Below, one piece after another: positions 40,874 to 49,784 of a DNA stretch of 64,000 bases; the stretch's first letter is position 1, and each line of letters starts with the position of its first letter. Location: NCBI RefSeq assembly GCF_900177715.1, contig NZ_FXWG01000001.1:1013164-1077163 (forward strand), written 5' to 3'. The position numbers and the translations under genes were made by a program. The stretch comes from Altererythrobacter xiamenensis (GTDB lineage Bacteria > Pseudomonadota > Alphaproteobacteria > Sphingomonadales > Sphingomonadaceae). Under the pieces are notes generated by a model that worked only from the letters and a program-made list of their open reading frames with translations, had not been told where the DNA came from and made no database searches.

Positions 40874-40877
40874 GAAC

Positions 40878-41819
40878 ATGAGTATCCGTGATGTCCTGCA
40901 GCCATTCGGCAAGACCGGCATGCTGCTCCCGCTCTTCTTCATTCTGGGCCTACTGGCACCTTCTCAGCCTCTTGCGGCCAAGGACGACCCGGTCGAATTC
41001 GATGCTCGCATAGAACTGCGCGCGGTCCAGTCGGATCTCGATTTCGACGAGGGCGAGGAAATCGACAGCTCCGGCTTTGGCGCGCGGGCCGATGTCGGCG
41101 CTACCTGGAAGGCGTCCGACAAGACGGCGGTTCGTATCGCGGTCGATGCCGGCGTGTTCGATTACACCGACGACAATCGTGAAACGCGCGAAAGCGTGGG
41201 CGGCCGCATCGAGGTCACACATGATGTTTCAGACGAGGTGGAACTGCGCGTCTACGCCCGCCGGGTCGAGAATATCGCCCTGCTGGAAACGTTCAGCGCG
41301 GACCAGACCAGCGCCGGAGCCCGTGTGCAGTGGCAGAAGGGCAATGATCGCGTGCGCTTTCAGGCCGAATATCGCGAGCGCGAGTATGATCTCAGCACGC
41401 CTGCCAAGGGTGATGGCTATCGGATTTCGGCACAATATAACCGCCGCCTCGGCTCCTATCACTGGGTCCGGCTGGATGTGCGCCATGAGGACATGAAAAG
41501 CGAGGATTCCTCCCGTCGCAGCTTCGATCGGCGCGTTGCGCGGATCAAGTACAGCCTGCCGGTGGCCAAGCGCCTGCGCGTCCGCCCTTCGGTCGAATAT
41601 CGCGAGTGGAAGTATGATTCCCGCATCGCCCAGGGCGATCCGGACGGCGACCTGCGCGAAGACAGCTATGTCGCACCGGCGCTGGAAGTCGCGTGGGGCC
41701 GTGGTTCAAGAGGCCCATATGCAACCGCCAGCGCGGAATACCGCCTGCGCACTTCGAACGACGAACGCTATGACAACGACGCAATTCGCGTCGGCCTGCG
41801 AGTCGGATATCGCTTCTAG
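40878..41819 (+). CDS. Predicted outer-membrane beta-barrel protein
   Basis: A 313-residue exported protein. The signal peptide (LLPLFFILGLLAPSQPLAAKD) is followed by a run of about a dozen alternating-pattern beta strands (VRFQAEYREREYDL; HWVRLDVRHED; RPSVEYREWKYDS; IRVGLRVGYRF) and a terminal phenylalanine, typical of a barrel inserted in the outer membrane. It starts four bases after the REC-Hpt stop, so they are co-transcribed. No family is recognised. It might export or anchor the product of the neighbouring CapB/CapC-like system. Confidence 0.75.
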   Translation: MSIRDVLQPFGKTGMLLPLFFILGLLAPSQPLAAKDDPVEFDARIELRAVQSDLDFDEGEEIDSSGFGARADVGATWKASDKTAVRIAVDAGVFDYTDDNRETRESVGGRIEVTHDVSDEVELRVYARRVENIALLETFSADQTSAGARVQWQKGNDRVRFQAEYREREYDLSTPAKGDGYRISAQYNRRLGSYHWVRLDVRHEDMKSEDSSRRSFDRRVARIKYSLPVAKRLRVRPSVEYREWKYDSRIAQGDPDGDLREDSYVAPALEVAWGRGSRGPYATASAEYRLRTSNDERYDNDAIRVGLRVGYRF

Positions 41820-41953
41820 GCGGGCGATATTAGCGCAAAGATTTGCAATTTGTCCGCGAGCTGTCGATTCCGACATCACCGATCTGGCAATAGATCATCC
41901 ATCTAGTTCTCCATATTTGCTCTTTCAGGGGCAAAATTCACGCATAAACGCAC

Positions 41954-41969
41954 CCGCATTCGTATGCGG
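41954..41969. promoter_or_regulatory. Inverted repeat upstream of the sugar-transporter operon
   Basis: CCGCATTCGTATGCGG is a perfect palindrome of six-base arms around TCGT, about 100 bases before the transporter start. Nearby TTTGCAA-type words (41840, 41987) resemble LacI-family sites. A sugar-responsive regulator binding here is plausible, but no such regulator gene lies in the window. Confidence 0.45.
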
Positions 41970-42068
41970 CGCAATTCGCATCTTGTTGCAAACTTCATTT
42001 CGTGCGACCCCCTGTTCCTGACCAAACCGGCGTGAGACCGGCCTATACCGGGTAAGGGGACTTGAGAG

Positions 42069-43589
42069 ATGGAAAAGCCACGCCAGGGCTTTGCCGGATT
42101 GTGGAACATCAGCTTCGGCTTTTTCGGCATCCAGATCGGCTTCGCGCTGCAGAATGCGAACATGAGCCGCGTGTTCCAGTCACTCGGCAGTGCGATCGAC
42201 GATCTTCCCGCCTTGTGGGTAGCTGCCCCTCTCACCGGACTGCTGGTCCAGCCCGTGATCGGCCATCTTTCGGACAAGACCTGGCTCGGCAGGCTCGGTC
42301 GTCGGCGCCCCTACTTCCTGCTGGGTGCGGTGCTGGCCGCACTTTCGCTTTTCCTCATGCCGCTTTCCGAAGTGCTGATCATGGCGGCCGTGCTGCTGTG
42401 GGTGCTCGATGCGAGTCTCAATATCTCGATGGAGCCCTTCCGCGCCTTTGTCGGCGACATGCTGAGGAAGGACCAGCATACCGCAGGCTATGCCGTGCAG
42501 ACCGCCTTCATCGGTGCGGGCGCGGTGGTCGGCTCGATCGTGCCCTGGCTGATGACGCAGATGGGCGTCGCCAATGTCGCGGCGGACGGCGGTATCCCCG
42601 ACACGGTGCGCTTCAGTTTCTGGCTCGGCGGCGCGGCGCTGTTCCTCGCGGTGCTGTGGACCGTTGTTACGACCAGGGAGTATTCGCCTGAGGAAATGCA
42701 GACTTTCGGCGAGGCCGAGGAAGGCGAAGGCATGGCGCAGCCGGTCCGCGCGCTCGCCACGAAGCCCTATTCCTCCTGCGCGATCTGGATCGCGGCGGGC
42801 GTTGCCGTGATCCTCGCCGTGCTCGGCTTCGACCTCGAGAAGGAGGTTTACCTGCTCGGCGCGCTGCTGGTTCTATACGGTGCGCTCAGCGCCGTTGCCA
42901 TCTCGATGGCGAAGCAAGGCAACACCACCGGCATGCTTACCAGCATCGTCGGCGATTTCTCCGGCATGCCCGACGTCATGAAGCGGCTTGCGGTGGTCCA
43001 GTTCTTCAGCTGGTCGGCGCTCTTCATCATGTGGATCAACACCACGCCGGTCGTCACGCAATATGTCTATGGCAGCACCGACACTGCCAGCGCCGCCTAT
43101 AACGAGGGGGCAAACTGGGTCGGCTGGCTGTTCGCCACCTACAACGGCGTCGCGGCCATCGCGGCACTGACGCTGCTGCCGATGCTGGCGAAGAAGCTCG
43201 GCAAGGCGAAGACGCACATTGTCGGCCTGCTCGCAGGTGCCGCAGGCTTCGCCAGCTTCTTCGTCATCCGCGACCCGCAAACCTTGCTGATCGCCGAAAT
43301 CGGCATCGGCATCGCCTGGGCAAGCATTCTCGCCATGCCCTACGCGATCCTTGCCAGCAGCCTGCCGCAAGCGAAGCTCGGTATCTACATGGGCCTGTTC
43401 AACATCTTCATCGTCGTGCCGCAATTGCTGGTGGCAACCGTGATGGGCTCGATCATGAAGGCGTTCTTTCCGGACGAACCGATCTGGACCATGGCTTTCG
43501 CAGCGGCAACGCTGGTGATCGCCGCGCTCGCCATGCTGCGGGTAGAAGTGCCCGGTGAGGAAACCGCAGGAGAGCCCGCCAATGCGTAA
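42069..43589 (+). CDS. Major facilitator transporter, SLC45/sucrose-maltose type
   Basis: A 506-residue MFS permease with about twelve membrane segments. Family features are GFFGIQIGFALQNANMSRVFQ in the first helix, LLVQPVIGHLSDKTW and LGRRRPYFLLGA in loop 2-3, and SLNISMEPFRAFVGDM. This resembles the glycoside/proton symporters of the sucrose and maltose type found beside alpha-glucosidase-type genes. It overlaps the downstream GH13 gene by eight bases, so the two are co-translated and probably act in import of oligosaccharides. Confidence 0.9.
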   Translation: MEKPRQGFAGLWNISFGFFGIQIGFALQNANMSRVFQSLGSAIDDLPALWVAAPLTGLLVQPVIGHLSDKTWLGRLGRRRPYFLLGAVLAALSLFLMPLSEVLIMAAVLLWVLDASLNISMEPFRAFVGDMLRKDQHTAGYAVQTAFIGAGAVVGSIVPWLMTQMGVANVAADGGIPDTVRFSFWLGGAALFLAVLWTVVTTREYSPEEMQTFGEAEEGEGMAQPVRALATKPYSSCAIWIAAGVAVILAVLGFDLEKEVYLLGALLVLYGALSAVAISMAKQGNTTGMLTSIVGDFSGMPDVMKRLAVVQFFSWSALFIMWINTTPVVTQYVYGSTDTASAAYNEGANWVGWLFATYNGVAAIAALTLLPMLAKKLGKAKTHIVGLLAGAAGFASFFVIRDPQTLLIAEIGIGIAWASILAMPYAILASSLPQAKLGIYMGLFNIFIVVPQLLVATVMGSIMKAFFPDEPIWTMAFAAATLVIAALAMLRVEVPGEETAGEPANA

Positions 43590-44961
43590 GCTTGCCCTGG
43601 CCCTAGCGCCGATCGCACTTGCTGCCTGCACCGCGTCTGCGTCGAACGGCGGAGACTGGACGCCGCGCGATGTCGTGACCCTCGAAAACCCTGATTGGTC
43701 GCGGGATGCCGTGCTTTACCAGATCAACACCCGCCAGTTTACCGAGGAAGGCACCTTTGCCGCCGCGCAGCGCGAATTGCCGCGCCTCAAGAAACTGGGC
43801 GTCGACATCCTCTGGCTTATGCCGATCCACCCGATCGGCGAGAAAAACCGCAAGGGCACGCTCGGCAGCCCCTATTCGGTGAAGGACTATTATGCGGTCA
43901 ATCCCGAGTTCGGGACGGAGGAGGATTTCCGCGCATTCGTCGACGCCGCACACGAGCAGGGCTTCAAAGTCATTCTCGACCTCGTTGCCAATCACACCGC
44001 TTGGGACAACGCGCTCGCGAGCGAACACCCCGACTGGTACGAGAAGGACTGGAAGGGCGACTTCCGCCCCACACCGTGGTGGGACTGGTCGGACATCATC
44101 GACCTAGACTGGTCGCAGCCGGGCGTGCGCGAGCACATCGGTCTCGCGATGGAGTATTGGGTGCGCGAGTTTGGCGTCGATGGCTATCGCGCCGACGTCG
44201 CAGGCTATGTCCCGGTCGATTTCTGGGAAAATGCGCGCAAACGCATGGAAGCGATCAAGCCGGTCTTCATGCTCGGCGAGGTCCAGCAGACCGCGTGGCA
44301 CCATGCGGCTTTCGATGCGACCTATGCCTGGGACTGGCACCACACGTCGAAAGACATCGCAAAGGGCGATGGAAATGCGATGAGCCTCTACGGCTATTAC
44401 GCCGAGAACGAGAGCCTGTGGCCGCGCCAGGCAATGCGCATGACCTATATCGAAAACCACGATTCCAATGCGTGGGAGGGCACTCTCCAAGAGAACTATG
44501 GCGATGCGCTCTATGCGATGACCGCGCTGGCCTTTGCCGGAGAAGGCCTGCCGCTGATCCATAACGGGATGGAGGCGTGCAATGCCAAGCGGCTCGAGTT
44601 TTTCGAGAAGGACCCGATCGACTGGAGCCAGTCGCGGGGCTGCGTCTACGGCACCCTGCTCGAACAGCTGATCACCTTCCGCAAGGCCAACCCCGCGCTG
44701 GAGAACGGCCAGTGGGGCGCGCGCATGCAGAAGGTCGAAAACGACGCGCCCGAACAGCTCTTCTCATGGGTGCGGCAGGAAGAGGGCAACAAAGTCCTCG
44801 GCCTGTTCAACCTGAGTGACAGGCCTGTCAGTGCCACGCTCACAAGCGCGCTGCCTGCCGGAACCTATGGCGAATTTCCGTTCGGCCGTGCTGTCACTAT
44901 TGCCGAAGGCGAGCGCATTGAGCTTCCCGCCTGGGGCTGGCGCCTGCTGTCGGCGAAATAG
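43582..44961 (+). CDS. GH13 alpha-amylase family lipoprotein
   Basis: A 459-residue glycoside hydrolase with a lipoprotein signal (LALALAPIALAAC, lipobox cysteine). The (beta/alpha)8 barrel carries family motifs: VILDLVANHTAWD, DGYRADVAGYVP with the nucleophile aspartate near residue 203, MLGEVQQ with the acid/base glutamate near 233, and IENHDSN with the third acid near 294. It would cut alpha-glucosidic bonds in the periplasm or at the outer membrane. The start was taken at the ATG at 43582, inside the transporter's last codons, because the signal peptide begins there. A good terminator follows. Confidence 0.92.
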   Translation: MRKLALALAPIALAACTASASNGGDWTPRDVVTLENPDWSRDAVLYQINTRQFTEEGTFAAAQRELPRLKKLGVDILWLMPIHPIGEKNRKGTLGSPYSVKDYYAVNPEFGTEEDFRAFVDAAHEQGFKVILDLVANHTAWDNALASEHPDWYEKDWKGDFRPTPWWDWSDIIDLDWSQPGVREHIGLAMEYWVREFGVDGYRADVAGYVPVDFWENARKRMEAIKPVFMLGEVQQTAWHHAAFDATYAWDWHHTSKDIAKGDGNAMSLYGYYAENESLWPRQAMRMTYIENHDSNAWEGTLQENYGDALYAMTALAFAGEGLPLIHNGMEACNAKRLEFFEKDPIDWSQSRGCVYGTLLEQLITFRKANPALENGQWGARMQKVENDAPEQLFSWVRQEEGNKVLGLFNLSDRPVSATLTSALPAGTYGEFPFGRAVTIAEGERIELPAWGWRLLSAK

Positions 44962-44964
44962 GGT

Positions 44965-44992
44965 GGGGAGGCCCTCGCCTCCCCTTATTCTT
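44965..44992 (+). terminator. Intrinsic terminator after the GH13 gene
   Basis: An eight-base stem GGGGAGGC/GCCTCCCC with loop CCTC at 44965-44984, followed by TTATTCTT. It lies between the convergent GH13 and TolB-amidohydrolase genes and overlaps the stop codon region of the latter. Confidence 0.8.
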
Positions 44993-47900
44993 CCCACCAA
45001 TATTTCATACGCTGAGCGTCACCCGTCTCGACCTCGTTCATGGTCGTTGCGTCATAGAGCCTGCCGCCGAGCATAACGCGATCGATCTTGTCCGAATTGC
45101 GAATGTCAGCGGAGGGATCTGCGTTGAGCACCACGAGGTCGGCCAGCTTGCCCACTTCGATACTGCCGATGTCGGCCGCCATCTTGAGCGATTTGGCTGG
45201 CTCGATCGTGCCTGCCCGCAGCGCCATCGCCGGGCTCATGCCGCCGCGCGCGAAGCTCCACAGCTCCCAATGCGCGCCGATCCCCGCCTGCTGGCCATGC
45301 GCGCCGATGGAAACCGCGACGCCGCGTTCAGCGAGCTTCTTCGCCTCGCGCGCATTATTGTCGTCGACGAAGGCCCACTCGGGTGCCTTGGTCCGGCGCG
45401 CGTTATCGGCCAGCAGCTGCTTGGGCGGCGTATGCACCAGCAGCGGATTGTCGAAGACGTCGGTCGCCTGCCGCCAGTAGGGATCGCCAGCCAGGCCGCC
45501 ATAGGTGACGACGATGGTGGGGGTGTAGTTCGTGCCCGAAGGACCGAAGAACTGCAGCACGTCTTCATAGAAGATGTCGACCGGGACATTGTGTTCGACC
45601 GTCGAATTGCCATCGGCGACGAGATTCATGTCCATGCCGAAGAGCGAGCCACCCTCGGCCACGACCAGCAGCCCTTCTTCGACCGCGGCGCGCGCGACCT
45701 GCTGGCGCTGTTCGCGCCGGGGCTGGTTGTAGTTCTTTACCGATACCCCGCCCTGCGCCTTGATCCGGCGAACATGGGCGAGCGCATCTTCATAGCTGTC
45801 GATGCGCGCGAAGAAGCCCGGCGCCTTTGCGCCGTAGATCACTTCGCCGGTCGAGAAGATGCGCGGGGCGAGGATTTCGCCCGCCTGCTGGCGCTCGGCC
45901 GCAGCAAAAACCTGCGTCGCGTCGGAAGACGGGTTGTGGATCGTCGTCACGCCCATCGCGAGATCCTGAAGCAGCGTCCAGTTCTGCTGCGGGATAAGAT
46001 CGCCCGTGCCATAGGGGCCGTGCGCGTGCGCATCGATCAGGCCGGGCATGATCGTCTTGCCGGTGGCATCGATCACTGTCGCGCCCGATGGCACGGCAAC
46101 TTCGCTCGCCGGGCCGACCGCCGCGATCCGGTCGCCCTCGATCACGATCACGGCATTGTCGATCGCGCCGGGATCATCCTTGTCGAGACCGTCGCGCATG
46201 GTCAGCACCCGCGCGCCGGTGATCACTACCGTGCCCGTCGCCTTGTCCGCGTTGACGGTGCGCGTGAGCGAGATGCCCATCTCGGGCGGAGTGAATTTCG
46301 CGTCTTCACCCTCACCCTTGGGCGTATCGCGGAACAGCTGGTTGACCTGCGCCGTCTTGAGCCACGGGCCGATCGACCAGTGGATCTGTTCCCCGCCGCG
46401 CGACCAGCCGATGTAGTCGGCACCGCCCTGGCTGACCTTGGTCACCGGCAGCGGACCGCCGGTCTCGCTCACATCCACCGGCTTGCCACCCGGCAACAGC
46501 GGCATGGCAAAGACTTCGTAATTCTGGCTGAACGCGACAGTCTGCCCATCGGGCGCGACCGAGAATGCTGCGGCGAGATCGCCCTGCGCGTGCGTGCGTT
46601 CATCATTGCCGTCGAGATCGGCCGAGAGCAGCGCCAGCTTGTCTCCGCCGAAGCGGCTGAAGAATATGCGGTCGCTCGCTGCCCCGAAATGCGGGTCGGA
46701 GCCGTTGCGCGTCACCAGTTGCGCTTCGCCGCCGACGACGGGCATCGTGTAGATACCGGCGTTTTCGGAATAGTCGGGCGAGGTCAGGCCGCCGCCGCTG
46801 CGCTTTTCGAATACGATGGTTCGCCCGTCCGGCGAGAATTGCGGCACCGCGTAGTGGCCCGGCTGGCTGGTCACGACCCTGCCGCCCGAACCGTTGGCAT
46901 CGGCGACGACTATCTCGCCGAGACCAGCATCGGTCCAGCGCACATAGGCTAGCCGCCTGCCGTCGCGGCTGAAAGCGGGCCAAAGCTCGAGCGCATCTCC
47001 TTCGCCGTTCCCGATCAGCGGGCGCGGCGCATCGCGGCCGCGCGCCGATTTGGTGTAAAGCTTGCCCATGCTTTCGAACACGACGCGGCTGCCATCGGGC
47101 GAGAAGGTCGCAAAGCGCGGCATGTTGGTCGTGAAGCTCTCGGGCGCGACTTCGATCGTGACTTGCGGCACGTCAGCCACCCCGCGCGTGTCGCTGACGG
47201 TAAAGGGGATTTCGGCAAAGCCGCTGCCATCGGCATTGATGCGGTTCAGCTTGCCGCCCGCCCAGAACACGATGCTGCGGCTGTCGGGCGTCCAGTCCAT
47301 GTTCGGATAGACCCCGGTGACCGCCCAGGTTTCCTGGACGTCGAGGTCGAGCTTGTCATAGACCTTGCGCTCCTGACCCGAAGCGATGTCCTTGATCCAC
47401 AGCTGCGACTGATCCTTCTCGCGCCGCACGAAGGCGATGCTCTTGCCGTCGGGCGAAGGGGTCGGGCGCACCGCGCCGCCATATCCGTCGACCGCGGTGG
47501 TCACTTCGCCGGTTTCGAGATCGTGCTTCTCGATCGCGAAGATCCCCGCGTTCGAATCCTGCGCGTAGATGAATGTGTTCCCCGGCGTGGTGTTGCGCGT
47601 GTAGTAGATTGCGCTGCCATCCGGCGAGAAGATCGGTTCTCCCAATTCCTTCTGCAGCGCTTCATTGGCGCGCTCGACCACCTGCACGCCGCCGCCGCCC
47701 GACACGTGGTACATCCAGATCTCGCCCGTGCCGAGCGAGCGCCCGGTGGTGAAATGCTTCTTTGCCGCGATGAAGCGACCATCAGGCGACCAGCTTGGCT
47801 GGTTGAGGAGGCGGAAGTCCTCCTTGGTCAGCTGGCGCTTGTCCGAACCGTCCGCATTCATCACCCAGATATTGTCGCCACCGCCGCGATCGGATGTGAA

Positions 47901-48236
47901 GGCAATGCGCGATCCGTCGGGCGAGAAGCGCGGGTGCACTTCCCACGCCAGTCCCTCGGCAATGCGCGTCGGCGTGCCGCCCGAAATCGGCATGGTGTAG
48001 ATATCGCCGAGCAGCGTGAAGGCGATGCGGCTGCCGTCGGGCGAGACGTCGACATCCATCCACGTGCCTTCGCTGACATTGATCGGCAGCTGCGTGATGG
48101 TGGCGTCCTTGGGCGCGTTGACGTCCCATTCCTCTTCTGCTGCGTCGCCTGCATCCTGTGCTGCGAGCGGCGAGGCGAAGAGCGCCGCACCTGTCAGCAG
48201 GCTGGCGGCAAAATGGCGGATTGCGGAACGGCGCAT
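44985..48236 (-). CDS. Exported TolB-like propeller fused to an amidohydrolase
   Basis: A 1083-residue protein with a signal peptide (SLLTGAALFASPLAAQD). About residues 50-650 contain repeats of the PD40/WD40-like type, each with an FSPDGSRIAF-like motif (SPDGSRIAF, SPDGKSIAFV, SPDGRTIVFE). From about residue 690 an amidohydrolase domain follows, with the metal-site motif PGLIDAHAHG and later HNP and EHNVP segments. Fusions of this sort are annotated as periplasmic imidazolonepropionase- or dipeptidase-like enzymes. The ATG at 48236 matches the signal peptide; upstream codons are not coding-like. It is divergent from two amino acid permeases, suggesting peptide or amino acid-derived substrates. 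Confidence 0.9.
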   Translation of the reverse strand: MRRSAIRHFAASLLTGAALFASPLAAQDAGDAAEEEWDVNAPKDATITQLPINVSEGTWMDVDVSPDGSRIAFTLLGDIYTMPISGGTPTRIAEGLAWEVHPRFSPDGSRIAFTSDRGGGDNIWVMNADGSDKRQLTKEDFRLLNQPSWSPDGRFIAAKKHFTTGRSLGTGEIWMYHVSGGGGVQVVERANEALQKELGEPIFSPDGSAIYYTRNTTPGNTFIYAQDSNAGIFAIEKHDLETGEVTTAVDGYGGAVRPTPSPDGKSIAFVRREKDQSQLWIKDIASGQERKVYDKLDLDVQETWAVTGVYPNMDWTPDSRSIVFWAGGKLNRINADGSGFAEIPFTVSDTRGVADVPQVTIEVAPESFTTNMPRFATFSPDGSRVVFESMGKLYTKSARGRDAPRPLIGNGEGDALELWPAFSRDGRRLAYVRWTDAGLGEIVVADANGSGGRVVTSQPGHYAVPQFSPDGRTIVFEKRSGGGLTSPDYSENAGIYTMPVVGGEAQLVTRNGSDPHFGAASDRIFFSRFGGDKLALLSADLDGNDERTHAQGDLAAAFSVAPDGQTVAFSQNYEVFAMPLLPGGKPVDVSETGGPLPVTKVSQGGADYIGWSRGGEQIHWSIGPWLKTAQVNQLFRDTPKGEGEDAKFTPPEMGISLTRTVNADKATGTVVITGARVLTMRDGLDKDDPGAIDNAVIVIEGDRIAAVGPASEVAVPSGATVIDATGKTIMPGLIDAHAHGPYGTGDLIPQQNWTLLQDLAMGVTTIHNPSSDATQVFAAAERQQAGEILAPRIFSTGEVIYGAKAPGFFARIDSYEDALAHVRRIKAQGGVSVKNYNQPRREQRQQVARAAVEEGLLVVAEGGSLFGMDMNLVADGNSTVEHNVPVDIFYEDVLQFFGPSGTNYTPTIVVTYGGLAGDPYWRQATDVFDNPLLVHTPPKQLLADNARRTKAPEWAFVDDNNAREAKKLAERGVAVSIGAHGQQAGIGAHWELWSFARGGMSPAMALRAGTIEPAKSLKMAADIGSIEVGKLADLVVLNADPSADIRNSDKIDRVMLGGRLYDATTMNEVETGDAQRMKYWWEE

Positions 48237-48382
48237 GTAATATCTCCCTGAGTTGACGGGAGTCATAGCTGCGCCGCCCGATTATGGAAGGGTGCCATTT
48301 CCCCAATCGGATTTGACAAAACTCTCGATCACGTCAGTCTGGCTCATGGGTGGCTATCGCAGGCAAGCGGGGGAACTTGCGC

Positions 48383-49684
48383 ATGGCCGAGAATACCAAG
48401 CCACCACGCGTCGTCGGAGCATTCGGCGCGACCCTCATGAGCATCAATGGCATGATCGGCGCAGGCATATTCGCCTTGCCCGCCCTGCTCTACCAGGAGA
48501 CCGGCGACTTCGCGCCCTGGCTGTTCCTGATTTTCGGCCTGCTCTTCAGTTGCAGCATTTTCATATCGGCGCGCCTTTCCAACATGTTCCGATCCTCGGG
48601 CGGGCCGCAATTGTGGTCGCAGGCGGCTTTCGGGCCGTTCGTAGGCTTCCAGGTCGGTTGGGTCATGGTGCTGGCCATGGCGGCGGGTCGCGCCGCGACG
48701 CTATACGTCCTCGTGTCCTACCTGGCGGTCATCTTTCCGGTATTTGCCGAACCGTTCGCACGGGGACTGGCCCTGATGTTCCTGCTGATCGCGATCACCG
48801 GAATCATCATTTCGGGCATGAGAAACAGCGTCGGTTCGCTGGCCATAGGCACAGTGCTGAAGGCCTCGCCGATCCTGCTGCTGTGCCTTTTCGCCTATGC
48901 GAAGGGCGGGATCGCGACCGATTTCCAATTGCCGCGCTTCAGCACATTCGAAAGCGTTGCCTTGCTGGTCTATTTCGCCTTTTCGGGTGCAAACAGCTCG
49001 AGCTATTCGGCCGGTGAGCTCAGGAACCCGCGGCGCGACCTGCCCCTGACGATGCTCGGCTCGCTCGGCCTGATCATCATCTTCTACATGGCGGTGCAAT
49101 GGGCCTATATCGCGGCCGGAGCGCCACAGGGCGAGGGCGACGTCACGCCTCTGGCCTCCGCAGCAGGCGCGGTGATGGGCGAGAATGGCGCGCTCCTACT
49201 CAGCCTCGCCGCGATTTTCTCGATTGCGACCAATTCGCTGAGTTTCTTCATCGCCGGGCCGCGTGTCGTATTCGCCATGGCTGACCGTGGGCTGCTGCCG
49301 CAGACCTTCGCGCATGTATCGCCGCGCCTTGCCACGCCAGACCGTGCGATCCTGCTTTTCTCAGCGGTTGTCGCGCTCATGCTGTTTAGCGGTGCATTCA
49401 CTTTCCTCGCGACGGTAACCTCCCTCGGCGGACAAACGGTGACAGTGATGATTGTCGCCAGCTTTGCCGTGCTGATGCGCCGGTCGAGCGAGAACCATAA
49501 CGGTCACCTGGCCTGGTACTGGTGGCCGATCATGCTGATCTGCGCGGGCTTCGCGGTCTTCACGATCATTCAGGCGCCACAAAGTGCCTTCGCCCTGCTC
49601 GCCGGATTGCTGGTGATCGGCACCGGGCTCTATTTCGTGGCGCGGCGCAGTCAGGTCGCGGTGGTGGAGCCGATCTTCGACTAG
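48383..49684 (+). CDS. APC family amino acid permease 1
   Basis: A 433-residue permease with twelve predicted membrane segments. It starts MAENTKPPRVVGAFGATLMS and has the conserved INGMIGAGIFALPALLY loop of helix 1, FSGANSSSYSAGE in helix 6 and AGPRVVFAMADRGLLPQ in helix 8. An earlier in-frame codon exists at 48350, but the homologous tandem copy begins at the equivalent of 48383. It probably imports an amino acid or amine. The divergent exported amidohydrolase could generate the substrate. Confidence 0.88.
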   Translation: MAENTKPPRVVGAFGATLMSINGMIGAGIFALPALLYQETGDFAPWLFLIFGLLFSCSIFISARLSNMFRSSGGPQLWSQAAFGPFVGFQVGWVMVLAMAAGRAATLYVLVSYLAVIFPVFAEPFARGLALMFLLIAITGIIISGMRNSVGSLAIGTVLKASPILLLCLFAYAKGGIATDFQLPRFSTFESVALLVYFAFSGANSSSYSAGELRNPRRDLPLTMLGSLGLIIIFYMAVQWAYIAAGAPQGEGDVTPLASAAGAVMGENGALLLSLAAIFSIATNSLSFFIAGPRVVFAMADRGLLPQTFAHVSPRLATPDRAILLFSAVVALMLFSGAFTFLATVTSLGGQTVTVMIVASFAVLMRRSSENHNGHLAWYWWPIMLICAGFAVFTIIQAPQSAFALLAGLLVIGTGLYFVARRSQVAVVEPIFD

Positions 49685-49784
49685 CCGCCCTGCCCGCGGC
49701 AACACCGAAAAGCGATTGCCCTTTACATTTGTCGGGGGCGGCCTAGCCTCGCCCCGGGGCGCGTTCCAGTCGGGGGACTGAACG

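Noticed and set aside
45270..46952. 560-codon plus-strand open frame
   Set aside because: Antisense to the TolB-amidohydrolase gene, without recognisable domains.
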